The position numbers were made by a program, and so were the translations under genes. The notes under the pieces are model-generated. The model did no database searches. It had not been told where the DNA came from and saw nothing but the letters and a program-made list of their open reading frames with translations. A DNA stretch of 64,000 nucleotides from Edolisoma coerulescens (taxonomy: Eukaryota; Chordata; Aves; Passeriformes; Campephagidae): the NCBI GenBank assembly GCA_013397115.1, contig VWZW01000485.1, positions 240,884 to 304,883 of the forward strand, given 5' to 3'. Positions 38,736 to 51,880 of this stretch are shown here, piece by piece. Every line of letters begins with the position of its first letter. Positions within the stretch are counted from its first letter, which is position 1.

Positions 38736-41700
38736 CTTTTACAAAAGTAGTAATAGAAAATCCGTGGCCACACAGTTACTGAAATTGAAACCCGCCCTTT
38801 TTTCTGTTTCTTTTGTAAGGATGTCCTGTAACCATGCTGTAACATATGTTTCTAGTACTATTATTTAGAAGAAATTTGTATTTCCTGACATGCTCAAATT
38901 TCAAAATAATCTCTAAAAAATTCCAATCAATAGCAATAATTGTTCTGGTTTTGCTGTGACATAGTTGTCTCTTGAATTCCAGCTAATGGCTCAGCTGATC
39001 AATATTTTATAGAGAGTGCTGCTTACCATGCAGGTCTTACATAAACAGTGTTGGGAAGAGAGAAATCCCTGAGCTGACAGAGCAGAGAGGCAGGATGGCC
39101 TCCTGGGCTTGGCTATTAATTGATAAATTTACTAAAACTTCTTTACAGCCTTTTTATTGATTCATCTAAATGTACTTAAAGTTACATTTTTACTTCATAC
39201 AGGATGATGAATTTATTTAATCTACAGGATTAAAGAAGTGCAACAGCTTCCAAGGATTCAAAGGCATGGTGGAAAAAGGAAAAAAGTTTTTTACCTCATT
39301 GGCAGCGAATTTAAGGTAAAACTACCTGTGTTTTTAAATTTTTTTATGTAAACCTGTAAGATTTATGTTGGGTGATTTCAACTTTGAGATTTAAGAGGTA
39401 CTGAAATTCCAGCACAGATTTTTTGTCTTGTTCCCCCGCGCTCAACAAAGTGGGACTTTGTATGTTCTTAGAATAAACAGAATCACATCAAAGATACTAG
39501 CTACATCACAAGTTTTCACTGAGTGACCCACATGATCCCAAAGTTTGTCTGGCTACTGGTCAGAGACGGCTTTTGATCTCCGCTAATAAAGTAGTTCCTC
39601 TTTCCCAGCTTTTGTTTACGGGTTCGAAGGAGGGAGATGTGATGGAAGGAGACATCTGACTTGTCAGACCCTCCTTTACTAAGCTTCACATCGGGATTTC
39701 AAGGTTGTGCAGAATCCTTGCTCCCCCAAGGAAGCTCCTATTAGACTTGTAAGCTGTAGACTCGACTCCCATCCTGCTCTCCTCCACTTGATCTTTTGGG
39801 TGGAACAGTCACCCAGCGCTCACCGGCCCAGCCATTCCCCACCTTTCCCTGCCGTTATCAAGTTCCATGGAAACACCCTGCATGTGCAGTCAAGGAACAG
39901 TTCTCTTCACTTTCATCAGCTCTGTTCTGGCTGGGACAGATTTCATGCTGTCTCCTGAAACACTGAATTTTTAATTTCACTTTGCTATTACCGTGTAAAT
40001 TTTTCTCCGTTGAATTCAAGTAGCAGATTAAATACACGAAGCAGAAAACCACAAATGCCGGTGATGGCTGGATTCATTTTAAGTGTGACTGAGATTTTTT
40101 TTAGAGAGCAAGAAGTGGTTTGAGGTTGTATTTGTTAGTTCCTCAGCACCACCACTACCTTCTGATTTGTTTTTATCCAGGGCAGGTATAACAGCCAGCG
40201 TGTCCCTCTAAGGCAGCACCTGAGTGGGTCACGTCTGTGACATCCTTTAAGGAAGATGCTTCCTCTGGATCACTTTCTTGGCGACCACAGTGAGCCATTC
40301 TGGCAGAGCTGGGAGCCTCCGTGCAGTCTGGATCTTGGGTCCTGGGTTCATTCTGGTGTTGGTTGTGCTGGTTCCCTGGAGAACTCTGACCAACCTTACC
40401 AAATACTCTGTGACGGGTTTCCTTTCTCAGAGACTGAGGTAGAGGAAATATTTCACAGAGCAGTAGCTGGGCAAATGCAAATCCTATTTGCAGAGTTCTT
40501 TTAACTTCAAGCCACTAAATATACATATTTAGTCTATGGAACTGAATTTACTTCCCCTTTCAGAAGAGCAAGCTTTGTGAGCTTTAATGATGAGCTGTTG
40601 TTTGACGTTCATAATATTGTACTTCACTGCTTATCTGATGGAGCCACGCAAAGCTATTTAGGGGGTTCTGAAATGTGACAACCCACATGATGCTTTTTTA
40701 GACTTCACAAACCGCCTTCACGAGGCAGGAGAATATGACATGGGAACGGCTGGCTGGAACAACGGCGTGCCTTAATGCCAGCAGGGTTGCTGTAGCTGGG
40801 GAGGAGGAATGCTCTTTGGAAGTTTGCAGCTTTTATTATGTGCTCAAAGGAAAAACTTGCAGCCTGAAAGAACAGGCATCATGGATGCCATGGGTGGGGA
40901 CTATGGGGATTATTGATCCTGTCTGGAAACAGCATAAAGATGGAGGCAAATATGTTAAAACCTGTTTGGACCATCCACAGACAGAAGGGCTCAAAGGGAG
41001 ACAGCTCAGATGCCCCATTTCCTGCTTTCTTACCTTAATAAACAGCAAGATCTCACTTTCTGCCAAACTTCTGTATCTTCATCCTTGCTGGCATGCACAG
41101 CATTCATTGCAAGCTTTGTTTTGAATCCTGGAAGCCTTCAGGTGAAAGAACTCATTTAGAAAAACCAAAACTCAACAAATCTTCTGACTTCTGTTCACAG
41201 ACTAACAGGTAAACATTGGCAAATATTGTGAAAGACTGTTACTCCTCCATGGTTTTAAAAATTATAAAGTATCACAATGCTTATTTCACTTTTCCTTAGC
41301 AGAAGAGCACAAGGGTTACCTTTGACATCTTTTCCATACAAACCCACGGAAGCTGAGTAAGTGGGTGGTGCATTCTCACTTCCTTGCAGTGGCCAGGTTG
41401 GTTTTGTGTTCTGTATTTCCATCCTCTTGAAATTGCTATTCAATTTATTCATATCACTGAGAGGATTTCATATCCCAGATGAGATGCACAGATTAAATAT
41501 GCAAGTAAGCAGTAGAAGATCTTTTTATGTGACTCAAGAGGGAGGATAAGTCCCAGTCCGGATGAGTGGGAATCTCTGGCTCCCCTGGGACCAGAATTTT
41601 ACTTGCAGGCTTTGTGGTTGTCTCGTTGGAGTGGCCTTTTTGCCAAAAGCAACGCAGAATATTCCATTTATCTGACAAAATGTCTGCCACCAGGAGGTGG

Positions 41701-43911
41701 CTTCAGTCAAATATACATTTCTGTAAGATGAAGACAAACTTAAATTTATTGCTCATTCCATTCATAACCAGAAGTTCTCCTGGCTTGCCAAACTGCTGAA
41801 TCAGCTTGGGTACCTCACCCTTGAGTCAGCACAGCCCAAAATAGAAACTTGCTCCATTTCTGAAGAGAGGAAGTACCACTGTTGTCTGCAAATACAGCCA
41901 CATCTGACATGCTTTTATAGCTACAAACACTCAGTGGAAGGACTTGCATGGCACTCTGCTGCTTGAAAAAAAAAAAAAACGAAGTAAAAAGGCACTTTCT
42001 TATTCAAAATGAGAGTGTTAGGGTTGGTGTGTGGGTGTGGAACTATGTGGGTGTAGAAGTCCCAAGGAATAAAGAGCAGGAGAAGGACTTTACAAGTGGC
42101 AGTCGTTGATGTCACCTAGCCTAGCCCTGCATCAAGCTCCCACTTCACCTGCTTGCAGTTTCTCAGGATGTACAAATTAGGGAGACAAGGGACAGGCTAT
42201 AACCAAACTGAAGCCAAGTCTTAAGCCATTAGGAAATAATGGCAAGAAAACAGGGTAGAAGCTCTAAAACACTGACTGGAGATCAGCTACAGCGGTCCTC
42301 ATCCAGCATTCCCAAGGTAGAGCTGAGTCAGTCCTGCTGCCAGAGGTAACTCCGCTTTATAGCACAGCATAAAACAGCAAAAACCTAGGGAAATGACCAA
42401 GAGCTGCAGTCAAATAGTGGGAAGTGACACTAAAGTCATCAGCAGGACTTCATGAGTAGGTGGAAGGCAGTAAAAAGGCACATAAAAACAGTCCTATGTG
42501 ATACAAATGGGGGAGGATTTTCTGTAGCTCCAAGACAGGACAAGAAGTAGAAGAATGACAAAGTGAATTCACTCGATCTGCCCTTCTCAAGCTCTGCAGT
42601 TTTTCCTCTTGCAAATGAGCATCTGTGGTTTTTGGCATCCTACAAAAGGACCCCCACTGTCAAGCAGCACTGGTGTGCCCCCTTCCCATGGGTGCTCCTA
42701 GTTTTCCCTTCCTGCGTGCTGCAGGATGGTGTCATGCTCCTCCTGGTCCAAGCAAACAACTGTTTCTGGTGCTTCCATTAAACACGTCTGAACTGGCTCT
42801 ATTTTCCACAAGGAACAGGCCATTCCAGCGGGCAGACAAGAACCAGTAACCCCTTTCCAACCATGGGCAGATGAGACATGAGCCTTGGTACAGGATTTTC
42901 CTGCAGTACTATGGAGGAAACTGTAGAGATTTGAAAAAATTGTCATTTCTGCAACGGGTGTGAAGGTTGCAACACACAGTTTTACCATTTTCAGATTTTT
43001 GCAATGGTGCAGTTGCAAATTGAAACATGTTTTGTATGAAGTGTTTTGGATTATTCAGTTGAAAAGAGGTGAGGGTGAGGATTTACAGGTATAATTACAG
43101 GATCATGCAGTTACCTTGTGCACACGCTGCACGTTTGGGATAAGGACCTGCTGCAAATCTGCAGGAAACCCCAGCTAAGGAATTGCATGTGCCACAGGCA
43201 ATGACACAACGTAAAACTTTGTGAAACATTTGCTATGTGTGCACCAAGCCCTTCTTAAATTTAGGTTTCTGGGAAGAAGAGGATTGCTGGGGCATTTCTG
43301 TGACCTGATCCCTCGTCTCGGTTGATCCACGATGGAAAGGTGACCCCAAGCACGGCTGAGCTGGGAATGGATCTGGTGAGAGCCATCGCTGTCCGAGCCA
43401 AGCAGAGTGTTCCCAACTGCATCCCTGAATAGATTCACTTGCTCTTTCCCTGGCTCTATTTTAGCCACAAATCTGTTATTCTGCCCTTTGGGTGCCAACG
43501 TTTTTTGAAAAATAACCAAACCCAGTAATAATGGATTTCTAGTGCTTTTTTTTTCCCCCAAAAGGGTTGAAGTGAACATTCTTCTCACTTATACCTAGGA
43601 CTTCACCTGTATGGCTGCAACTCTGGTGACATCCAGAAAGATACGTGACCCTCACTCCTTCAGTGGAGCAGATATATCTCAGCAACTTAGCAATGATGTG
43701 ACAAGGATGAAGTGGAAGGCATTGAGAAACTATTATGTCAATTTTTAGTTTGTATTTAAGACAGTTTCTACACACTTTTGTGTTCTCAAGCCTGGAAAAA
43801 GTTCACTTCTGTCTACAAACACAGGAACTAGTTGTTACTTCAATTTCTGTAGTAGTGGTAGGTTTAAGACTTGGATGAAACAAGAAAAAATCCTACAGGG
43901 CAATATATAGA
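38736..43911. other. Intergenic, no gene seen
   Basis: Unique AT-rich sequence between the ADCY9-proximal CR1 copy and the next CR1 fragment. No ORF resembles a known protein and no RNA gene or further repeat was recognised. Confidence 0.6.
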
Positions 43912-44012
43912 ATCAAACAATCATGGAATGGTTTGGGTTGGAAGGGACTTTAAAGATCATCTCGTTCCAACCCCCTGCCATGGCAGGGACACCTTCCACT
44001 AGACCAGGTTGA
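43912..44012 (-). mobile_element. CR1 LINE 3'-end fragment (short)
   Basis: AATCATGGAATGGTTTGGGT followed by 'tggaagggactttaaagatcatctcgttccaaccccctgccatgg', the reverse complement of the CR1 3' end, stopping after 'agaccaggttgaa'. It is close to the general CR1 consensus. Confidence 0.9.
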
Positions 44013-47000
44013 ATGTGAAAGCAAACACCTTCCAAAAAATCATGTTTAAAACTGAGCATGAATGCATGTTTGTGCCATGTTCTGTTTCCAGAGGAAAAAA
44101 AAAAGGGAAGAAAATGTTGCTGAGAACACTAAAACATAACACTTCGGCAGAGGTGGTTATCACATCCTCCAGGCATTTTTACCTATGGTGCTGCCCTGAC
44201 AACTGCGGTGTATTGTGGAAATAAAATGTGAAGTCACTCAGGACTGGGTCCTGCTGGCTGTGGATGAGGCAAGTACATAAATACCTTTTGACAGAGGTGA
44301 GAGGGAATGCTTGCTTCCACAGGGAAAGGGGAAATAGTGGTTCTGGGAACTGAAAACAGCAAATGTTTGTTAAAAAGGGGAGTTGGGGAGCAGGACAAAG
44401 TGGCACATAGAACACAGTGAAAGGTCACGGAGGGAGAAATGCTACAGTCCAGCATGTATTGGTTAAATGTAACCAGGATTTAGGAATGGGGCCCTAATCC
44501 TTTTATAAACCAGGAATCTCCTTGAGTTGGGTGAATGGGAGAACCAACAGTCACCATTAATAAGCAAAAATCAAACAAGCCTCGTGCTTTGTGGCACATG
44601 TTAAACTCTCAGTGGAACAGTCAGGAAAAATCCCATGACAGGCTTCCCAGCAATTTCCCACCAAAGGTTTCCTCCAGACTGCAGCTTCCAGAAGCTCTGC
44701 ATGATTTGTACCTGTGAGAACTGCTCAGAGGTTTTTTTGGTAGATTCAGAGAGATGAGTTATTCACCAAAGGGAACTTGGTGCAGACCATGCTACTATGT
44801 GTGATCTCATGCCTAAAACTGTCCCACAGCTTGTCTATTTATTTGGGAAATTAATTTCTAGAACACCTGGAAAACAAAACCAGGAGTTGAAATTGCTCTC
44901 AGTATTTCTTCAGTCCAAACAAAAAAACAAACAGGCCCATTGTGTGTCTTATGCATTCAGACAAAACATCTCAGTTAAATTCCTGGGTACCTGGAGAACC
45001 TGTTCCTGAATAAGCTACAAAGCTGAAGCCTGGCTGAAAATATTAAAGTAAGGTATCCCACCATCTTTAGCTGAAAGATTTTCCACACTTCTGCAGTGAT
45101 TTTGGGAGGCAGAGACGTGTGGCCAGAGAAAGAGAAAATGCTCCAGCCATGCACCAGGGAAGTGGGGGCTGAGAAGCAGATCTATCGTGCTAAGTGGCTT
45201 TTTCCTGTCTGCTCATTTCTCCTCTTTTGCCATCCTTGTTTCCGTTCCTTCCTCAGCTTTGCCTCTGTTGATGAGCAGGGAAAATACTCTATTCCCCTTT
45301 CACAGTTGTAAAACATATTTGTTAAGTCTCATTCTATTATAACCCAAATAAATATTGCCATGTTTGATTTTTTTATTTGGACCATTTAAGCTCTTAATGA
45401 AGGATTTGCCCTTCATCTGGATCTCTTGCTTCCTTTTCTCATTGCATTCAGTTCACAGTCAAGTCCTGTGGACTGCTTTAGAGACACGTTGAGTGGAGGT
45501 GTGTGGATTTTTACCAGATTTTTCTCCTGCCCTGTCTCACCCCTCCAGACACGTTGCTCACACCAGGAGGCACCAGGTCCATCGCTTTGCTACAGCCTCA
45601 AACTTCTTCTTCCAAGCCAGAAATGTGGGCAGGGCTCTTAGAGAGATTATCATCTTCCTGACCTCAGCCTGAGTGCAAACCAGCCCACAGCCCACCTCTG
45701 CCCTTAGATGAGCAGTTGTGCTTCTCTAACCACAGAAACTTCAGCGACACGGAGTCGCTGCCTTCATTTTTCCCCAAAAAGGCAACACACGGCAGTGACA
45801 ACTTAGTGGGAAGATGTATCTCTCTGCAACAGAACAGAGCTTCAGGTGGCCACTGCCTGGAGCCCATCACCTCTGCACTGCTCAGTGTCCTAGGAGAGGA
45901 TGCAGATGTAGAGTTTTTGGGCTGAGGTCTTATTTAAATTATATATTAGGCTGAAAAATGAACACACAGGAATGAAGGATGCTGCCAGTGTCTGTGGGTG
46001 CTGTAGCAACCTGGGGCTGACAGCAGAGATGATCTGGGCTGCTCCATCCTCCTGCATCTTAAAGTGAAGACGTGGCAAACACCATGGCCTGAAAGAAGTC
46101 CCTTTTATAGGCCTCAAATCACCATGGCCTGAAAGAAGTCCCTTTTATAGGCCTCAAATCTTACAGAAAATAAAGAGCTACAGGGCTGAAGAAACCTCTT
46201 AGGCTGGAAATGTATTTAGTGTTTCTGCAGCGTAGGGAGAGCACAAAGCTTCACTTAGCAAAAGCAGCCAAATCTACTGGACTGTGGGGTTGGAAGACTG
46301 CTATGTCTAGCAAGTAATAACTGTCTTTAATTAGCTTTATTTACACAATAGATGTCAACGTCGAGTTCTCTCGGTGAAAAGGGCAGAATGTCCTTAGTGA
46401 GAAATGTGATTTTTGAAGCCTGACAACATAAAACCAGCGGGAAGGTTTGTGCTCAGACTGCTGGGGAGAAAAATCACCTTTGGCTCAACAAAACAGGAAG
46501 GATTTCAAGCCCACAGCAGAAGTTTTTCAAGAAACTAATGAAAATGGAGGATTATAGTTTAAACTCTTTTGCAATCACTGGCCTCGATCCTGCAGACACT
46601 TTTCACACACACTCAACTTTATATCCGTGGTTGGTTTTGCTGACCCACGTGGGATTATTGACACCTGGAGACAGAAGTGAAGGCTAGACTGTTTACAGAG
46701 CAGAGTTTAAACTATAGCATTTTAATTTAAAAAATGACACTATATCAAGGTCTGCATAATCAGCTCATTGGGATCCTTTATGTTTGAAAAAAAAAAAAGC
46801 TGAGAAATTCAGGAATTAAGATTCCTGACGTGGTCTCAGATCTGCTCCCTTGTGTGAATAGGACCTTTTGTTATGCTGGATCACAGCACTGGGCCACAAA
46901 ACTTATTCAGCAAATATTAAAAACCCCCAACCTTTATAAAATTTGAATCTATAGCTCACATGAAAATACTGTCTGCATTTCTTTCCTCTCTAAAAAACGT

Positions 47001-49937
47001 ATGTTTGGCCACTACCTGAGACTGAAAGGTTTCCCCTCATCAATAGGGAGCAACTAATTGGGAGGAAAAAAATTGTTTTGGTTTGGTTTTTTATTTAATT
47101 TTTTTTTTTTTTTATCTTGGGAGTATATTGTACCTGCCGTGAACCAACTTTTTGAAACCCCCAAAACAGGAATAAATCCCCTCTGCAAGCTCTGGTTCCA
47201 CTGTTTATCAGGCTGTTGGTGCAGGAGCCAAACTGCCATTGGGCTGACTCACATTTTGGCATTTTGTGTTTATATACATGATAACGATGTTTGCAAGCAA
47301 TGGGGAAAAAAGCCTGTGTTCATCAGCACCATGATCCCAGCAAAACCTTTCCCTCCTCAGCTGCATCATCAGAGCCTGGGGATGTGGCCAGAGCCACAGC
47401 CTGGTGTGGGCAGAGTTGTCACCGCTCTTTGCCACTCAGCACCAAGTGCAGCCAGGGCATTCCCACAATCCTCACGTTGCATCCCAGACCTCCAGCTGGC
47501 CGGGCCCTGCAGCTGCCAGAGCCCCAGCTCTGCCCAAATTTAGGCACACCTGGTGCCCCTCTGCCCTGCCCATCCATCCTGACCCTCTGCGATTCTGCCA
47601 GCGTCCTTCGCGGCTCTGGAAAGCCAGCTTTGGCACTCAGGGCACCTTTCACATGATCTTTATTCCCCCAGGTCCAGAATTTTCAATGTAGTATTCCTGG
47701 CAGTGGTATCGTCCTTGACACAGGGTTTATTTTTATCTTACTGTCCCTTTTTATCTCCAACTCCCTTTCCCTAAGTCTTATCTTGGTTTTTTGCCTTTTT
47801 CCAGGCTTTAGGGACCTGATGGGGACTCTGGCCACACAATGACCTGGCAGACCTGGCAGTCCACACAGTGACCAGCCAGAGCTGTCACTCCCACCTGCCT
47901 CTCCTGGCATTCTGTAAACTTTAACCACAACTTCTGGCTGCATCACAGTCCTGTCGGTCACTGGGGAGAGGCAGAAGAGGTTGCCCCTTTGGGCCCTGCC
48001 ACCATGGTTCCTCTCAGTGTCCTCTGGCTCAGGTTGACCCATCACCACCTGCCCTCACCCCTGACATCCTGACTCATCCTTTTCCAGGTGAAGAACCACA
48101 GCTGGAGTAAAACAGGGGGACAATGCCATGGGAAAACCCTATCCTGGGATGCGATAACCCCCCAGCCTCTTCAGCTTTGCCACGTGATTGTGCTTGTTGG
48201 CACAGCTCTGCCACAGAGCTCGGGCTGTGCCAGGCCCTGAAGGGTTGGAGGCCAGGCTGGCTCTCCTGGAGCATTTGGCTGAGGTCTGTCACCATTGACT
48301 TAAGCAGGAGCAGGTCTCAGCTGCTGAAAATCCCATCCAGATCTGCAGCAAAGTGGAAATATTTGTTAAATGCTTTATATTGGGGCAGTAGCACCCCTTC
48401 CTCTTGTAGAAGCATTTGGATATCTGCCCATGGAGAGGAGCAAAGAGAGCATCAGGATCCAACTAGGTGTGCAGATACCCAGAGCACAGCCTTGATTTTG
48501 GCTGGGGCTGGGGCTGCAGCTGCAGCTGACACGAACTTTCCACTGGTGGCATTGGGTCAGAGGCAGCTGGGGCTCCTTTCCTCCCTGCTCCAGCCCTTGC
48601 CTTTGGGAGCTGTGGGCAGGATTAAGGAGAAAAAGCAATGTATGGGTCATGGGAAGAGGGAAAACAGAAGCAGCTTGGCCAGCCGAAGAGGAAACAGGGG
48701 ACACAGATGTCTGTGGAAAGCTGAAGCCACTTACAGAGGATGCGTTTACTTGTATTTCCTTCCACTAGAGCTTAATTGCAATGTTTTTTAATGACAGGTA
48801 GGATGGGAGCTGGGCTTCTGCCTAAGCACTTCTGCATCCTGCATAAAAGTGCTGAATTTAATATTAACAACAATTAATCACAGCTACCGGGAAGCAGCCG
48901 GCAGCATTCCCTGCCCTGCGAGTGCTCGGTTTGCATGCTCGGCCCCACCAACTCCCATCCCCAGGCCAATGGCACTGGAAAGTCGCAAGGAAGCAAGGGC
49001 CTTCCCTGTGCTGCTGAATTTCGATCCAGAGCTGAAGTGGTGGTGGCACCAGCATCCCCTTCCCATTCCCTCCAACAGCCTTTGATGGGAATACAGCTGG
49101 TTTTGGACACCTCATGTCTCTCTTGTGGGTAGGAATTGGCCACTTGTCACCATCTCATCCTCATTCCATTTTCCCTCCCTTTGCCCCAAAAGGCTACTGG
49201 GATAATTCCAGATCAGAGCAGTCCATCTGGGTTAGGGTGGATTGCAGGTTTGCCAGGATGCTGATGGATTTCTCCTGTTGTTGATACCATGACTCCCTCT
49301 CTCATTAGCAGCACTAATTGCTCATTCCATGTTTTGCACAGGTACATGAGTATTTTAGAACAGCTTATCTTTGCATCCTGTAATTAAATGACCACTAATG
49401 AACGCGTTAGAGAAGGAGCAGCCGAATGCTCCCATCCGTGCTGGGCATCCATAGAATAACTGCTGGGAATTCACTGTGATGTGGCACAAAGTTGCTGCCT
49501 GGGTTGCAGCAGCTCCTGGCCAGGGACAGCAGCGTGGCAGCACCCTGTCATCCCTCCAGCCTCTGCTCTGCTTAGAGGTACCCCCAGGCCCTGGCCCACC
49601 ACCCCCCCATTTTTCAGGGGTAACATTTGCTGGACACCTCATGGAATGAAAATCCCCTTCCCAGGGCTCCAGGCTGCCCTGGCTCCTCTGATGCTTGCCC
49701 TGAATATGACCCAGGTGTACTAAAGCGAATGGTGATCCCTTGGGGCCAATATCCAGGCTTTTCCCATCTCCCTCAGGCAGACAATCCTTTTGGACATTCC
49801 TTTTCCCTAGGCAGATGGCTCCAAAAGCAGGCTTGCTCCCCATCCTTCACCCTGTCTCCTCCAGGAAACGCCAATGTCACATGCAGACCCCAGTTCTGGG
49901 TCTGAACCCCCTTTGCAGCCTGCAAATCCTCCTCCCA
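44013..49937. other. Intergenic, no gene seen
   Basis: Contains the 40-bp duplication (46081-46160) and a long T-run at about 47100-47114. GC content rises from about 47300 rightwards, which lengthens chance ORFs (for example 222 residues at 48123-48791 on the plus strand). None shows a recognisable domain. Confidence 0.55.
46081..46160. repeat. Perfect 40-bp tandem duplication
   Basis: Positions 46081-46120 and 46121-46160 are identical (starting ACCATGGCCTGAAAGAAGTC). There is no divergence between the copies, so the duplication is recent or an assembly artefact. Confidence 0.97.
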
Positions 49938-50052
49938 TGGAGATGTGTGGATGTGGCACTTGGGGACGTGGTTTAGTGGTGGCCTTGGCAGTTTGGGATT
50001 AACAGTTGGATTTGATGATCTTAGATGGGTTCTCCAACCTGTGATTCCATGG
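49938..50052 (+). mobile_element. CR1 LINE 3'-end fragment (short)
   Basis: 'gtggatgtggcacttgggga', 'gtggtttagtggtggccttggcag', 'ggatttgatgatcttagatgg' and 'ctccaacctgtgattccatgg' follow the end of the same CR1 subfamily as the copy at 38198. Long ORFs running across it on both strands are not genes. Confidence 0.88.
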
Positions 50053-51432
50053 GTGTCATTCAAGGGAAGTGCTCCCAAAGCCCCTGCACACTCTTCAGGA
50101 CATGGCTTTACTTGCCTTCCTGGTTCAGTGTCCTGCACATCTTTTGCAAAATGTGTTGATTTTGGGGTTCTCCACACACACAAACTGACCACAGTGCTCT
50201 GGTTTGAGGTGGGAGGTGTGTGTCCAGTATGTCCCGAATCCACACACTGCACATCCACACTTAATGTTGAAACTCTTCCAACTCCAAGCCTGAGCCCAGA
50301 CCCTGTCCTGGGAGGGACGCCAGAGGGCTGGGGTCTGTCCAAGCCGGGGTGCTCTTGGGGCTGCACCAAGTTCCACAGACCCAAAAAGGTGGGACATACA
50401 CAGAAGGGGTGTTTAGTTTGCTCCAGGAGCTGTAAATGGCAGCTTGAGCCAGTCAGGCATCTGCTGCCAGCAGGGAGAGTGACAGCCCCAGCTCTGTGGT
50501 GGACAAGCAAGTGGGCAGATTTTTGGGACCACCTGGGTAGGGAGTGAGTGGTTTCATAAACATGTCACAGCCACTGGGGTCTTGCAATTGCAGCACAGGG
50601 CGTTTTGGGGGGCAAGGTTTGCAAGGAGTTCGGCCCCAGCATTGGATGCATGGGAACAGCAGAAAACAGGCTGGGTGGGGACCTCCACTGTGCAGCAGGA
50701 AGAGCACCAGGGCTCCCCCCAGCTCCCAGCAGACCTTTCCAAAAGCTTTCATTCTTCTGATGATGATTGGATACGGGATATTTTCATCCCTGCAAGAGGT
50801 GCTGCCGAGAAGCTGAGGTGGTGGAGGACAACCAAAAGGGACTGTAAACCCCTTGTCTGTTTGAGACAACTTTGGGAGTTTGAGGAAGCACTGCCCCAGC
50901 TCGGAAAACTTGGTGGGAGCACCCTGGGCGCTGGTGGGATCCGGCCGCCGCCAGGCTCTCAGCAGCACCAGCAGCTCTTCCCCAGCACTGTCACTATGAT
51001 AAATGTTTGTCTTTTCCGTCCAAGAGATAGAGTGGAGCCGCTGCCAGCACCATGTCTCAGTGGAATTGGGGTTCGCACTGCCAGGAGCATTACCGGCTCA
51101 TGATTCACATCTTTACAGCAGCTTTGGAAGGAAAATGTGCTTCTCGCCAGGCAGACCTTCACGCACGTCGAGATGCCACAGTTTTTCCAGACTTTCCAAA
51201 GGAAGCCACAGCCAAGTGAGACATTCCTTCTCTTCTTCCAGCTTTCTTGGAACAATCTTCTTTGATTAGTGAGTGAGACAGATAGTTGGAAAGAAAGACA
51301 GACAGGCCGGGAATAGGGTTATAACGAGCAGTTTGCATGAGCCGCAGTCGCCGGTGGGAGGGTACTTCCATCCGCCCCTTGCTGGGTGGCTGCTGAGAGC
51401 CCCTGCTGTACACTGTGGTCCTCTAGCCCTTT
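50053..51432. other. Intergenic, no gene seen
   Basis: GC-rich sequence with overlapping chance ORFs on both strands and no recognised domain, lying between a CR1 fragment and the minisatellite. Confidence 0.55.
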
Positions 51433-51880
51433 GCCCTCCTCCATGGTTCCCAGCCCCTGTCCTCCTCTGTGGTCCTCCAGTCCTGCCCTCCTCCATGGTT
51501 CCCAAATCCTGGCCCTCCTCCACGGTCCCCAGATCCCGGCCCTCCTCTGTAGTCCCCAAATCCCTGCTCTCCTCCATGGTCCCCAACCCCTTTGTCCTCC
51601 TCCGTGGTCCCCAACCCTCTATCCTCCGTAGTCCCAACCCAGTGTCCTCCGCCACGGAGGACAAACCCCCTTCTTTCCTCCATGGTCCCTGACCCCCTGC
51701 CCTCTGCTGGGATCCCAACCCTTCTGTCCTCCTCCATGGTCCTGGACCCCCCTCCTCTCCTCCATGCTCCTCAAATCCCTGCCTTCCTCCATGATCCCCA
51801 ACCCCCTGCCCTCTGCTGTGATCCCCAAGCCCAGGCTCTCCTCCGTGGTCCCTGACCCCTGCCTTCTGTCATGGTCCCCA
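51433..51880. repeat. Minisatellite, 27-bp unit, about 16 imperfect copies
   Basis: The unit is close to GCCCTCCTCCATGGTTCCCA plus AATCCTG, repeated head to tail with substitutions and some small indels. The plus strand is pyrimidine-rich. Because the unit is a multiple of three and rarely contains stops, long ORFs exist here on both strands with a nine-residue periodicity (for example GTMEEGRDL on the minus strand). These should not be annotated as proteins. Confidence 0.93.

Noticed and set aside
49773..50510. 245-residue minus-strand ORF
   Set aside because: It runs across a CR1 fragment and GC-rich DNA, shows no domain or splice context and is overlapped by an equally long ORF on the other strand.
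51433..51880. Possible CRISPR-like array
   Set aside because: Units are contiguous and degenerate with no spacers, and the genome is vertebrate.
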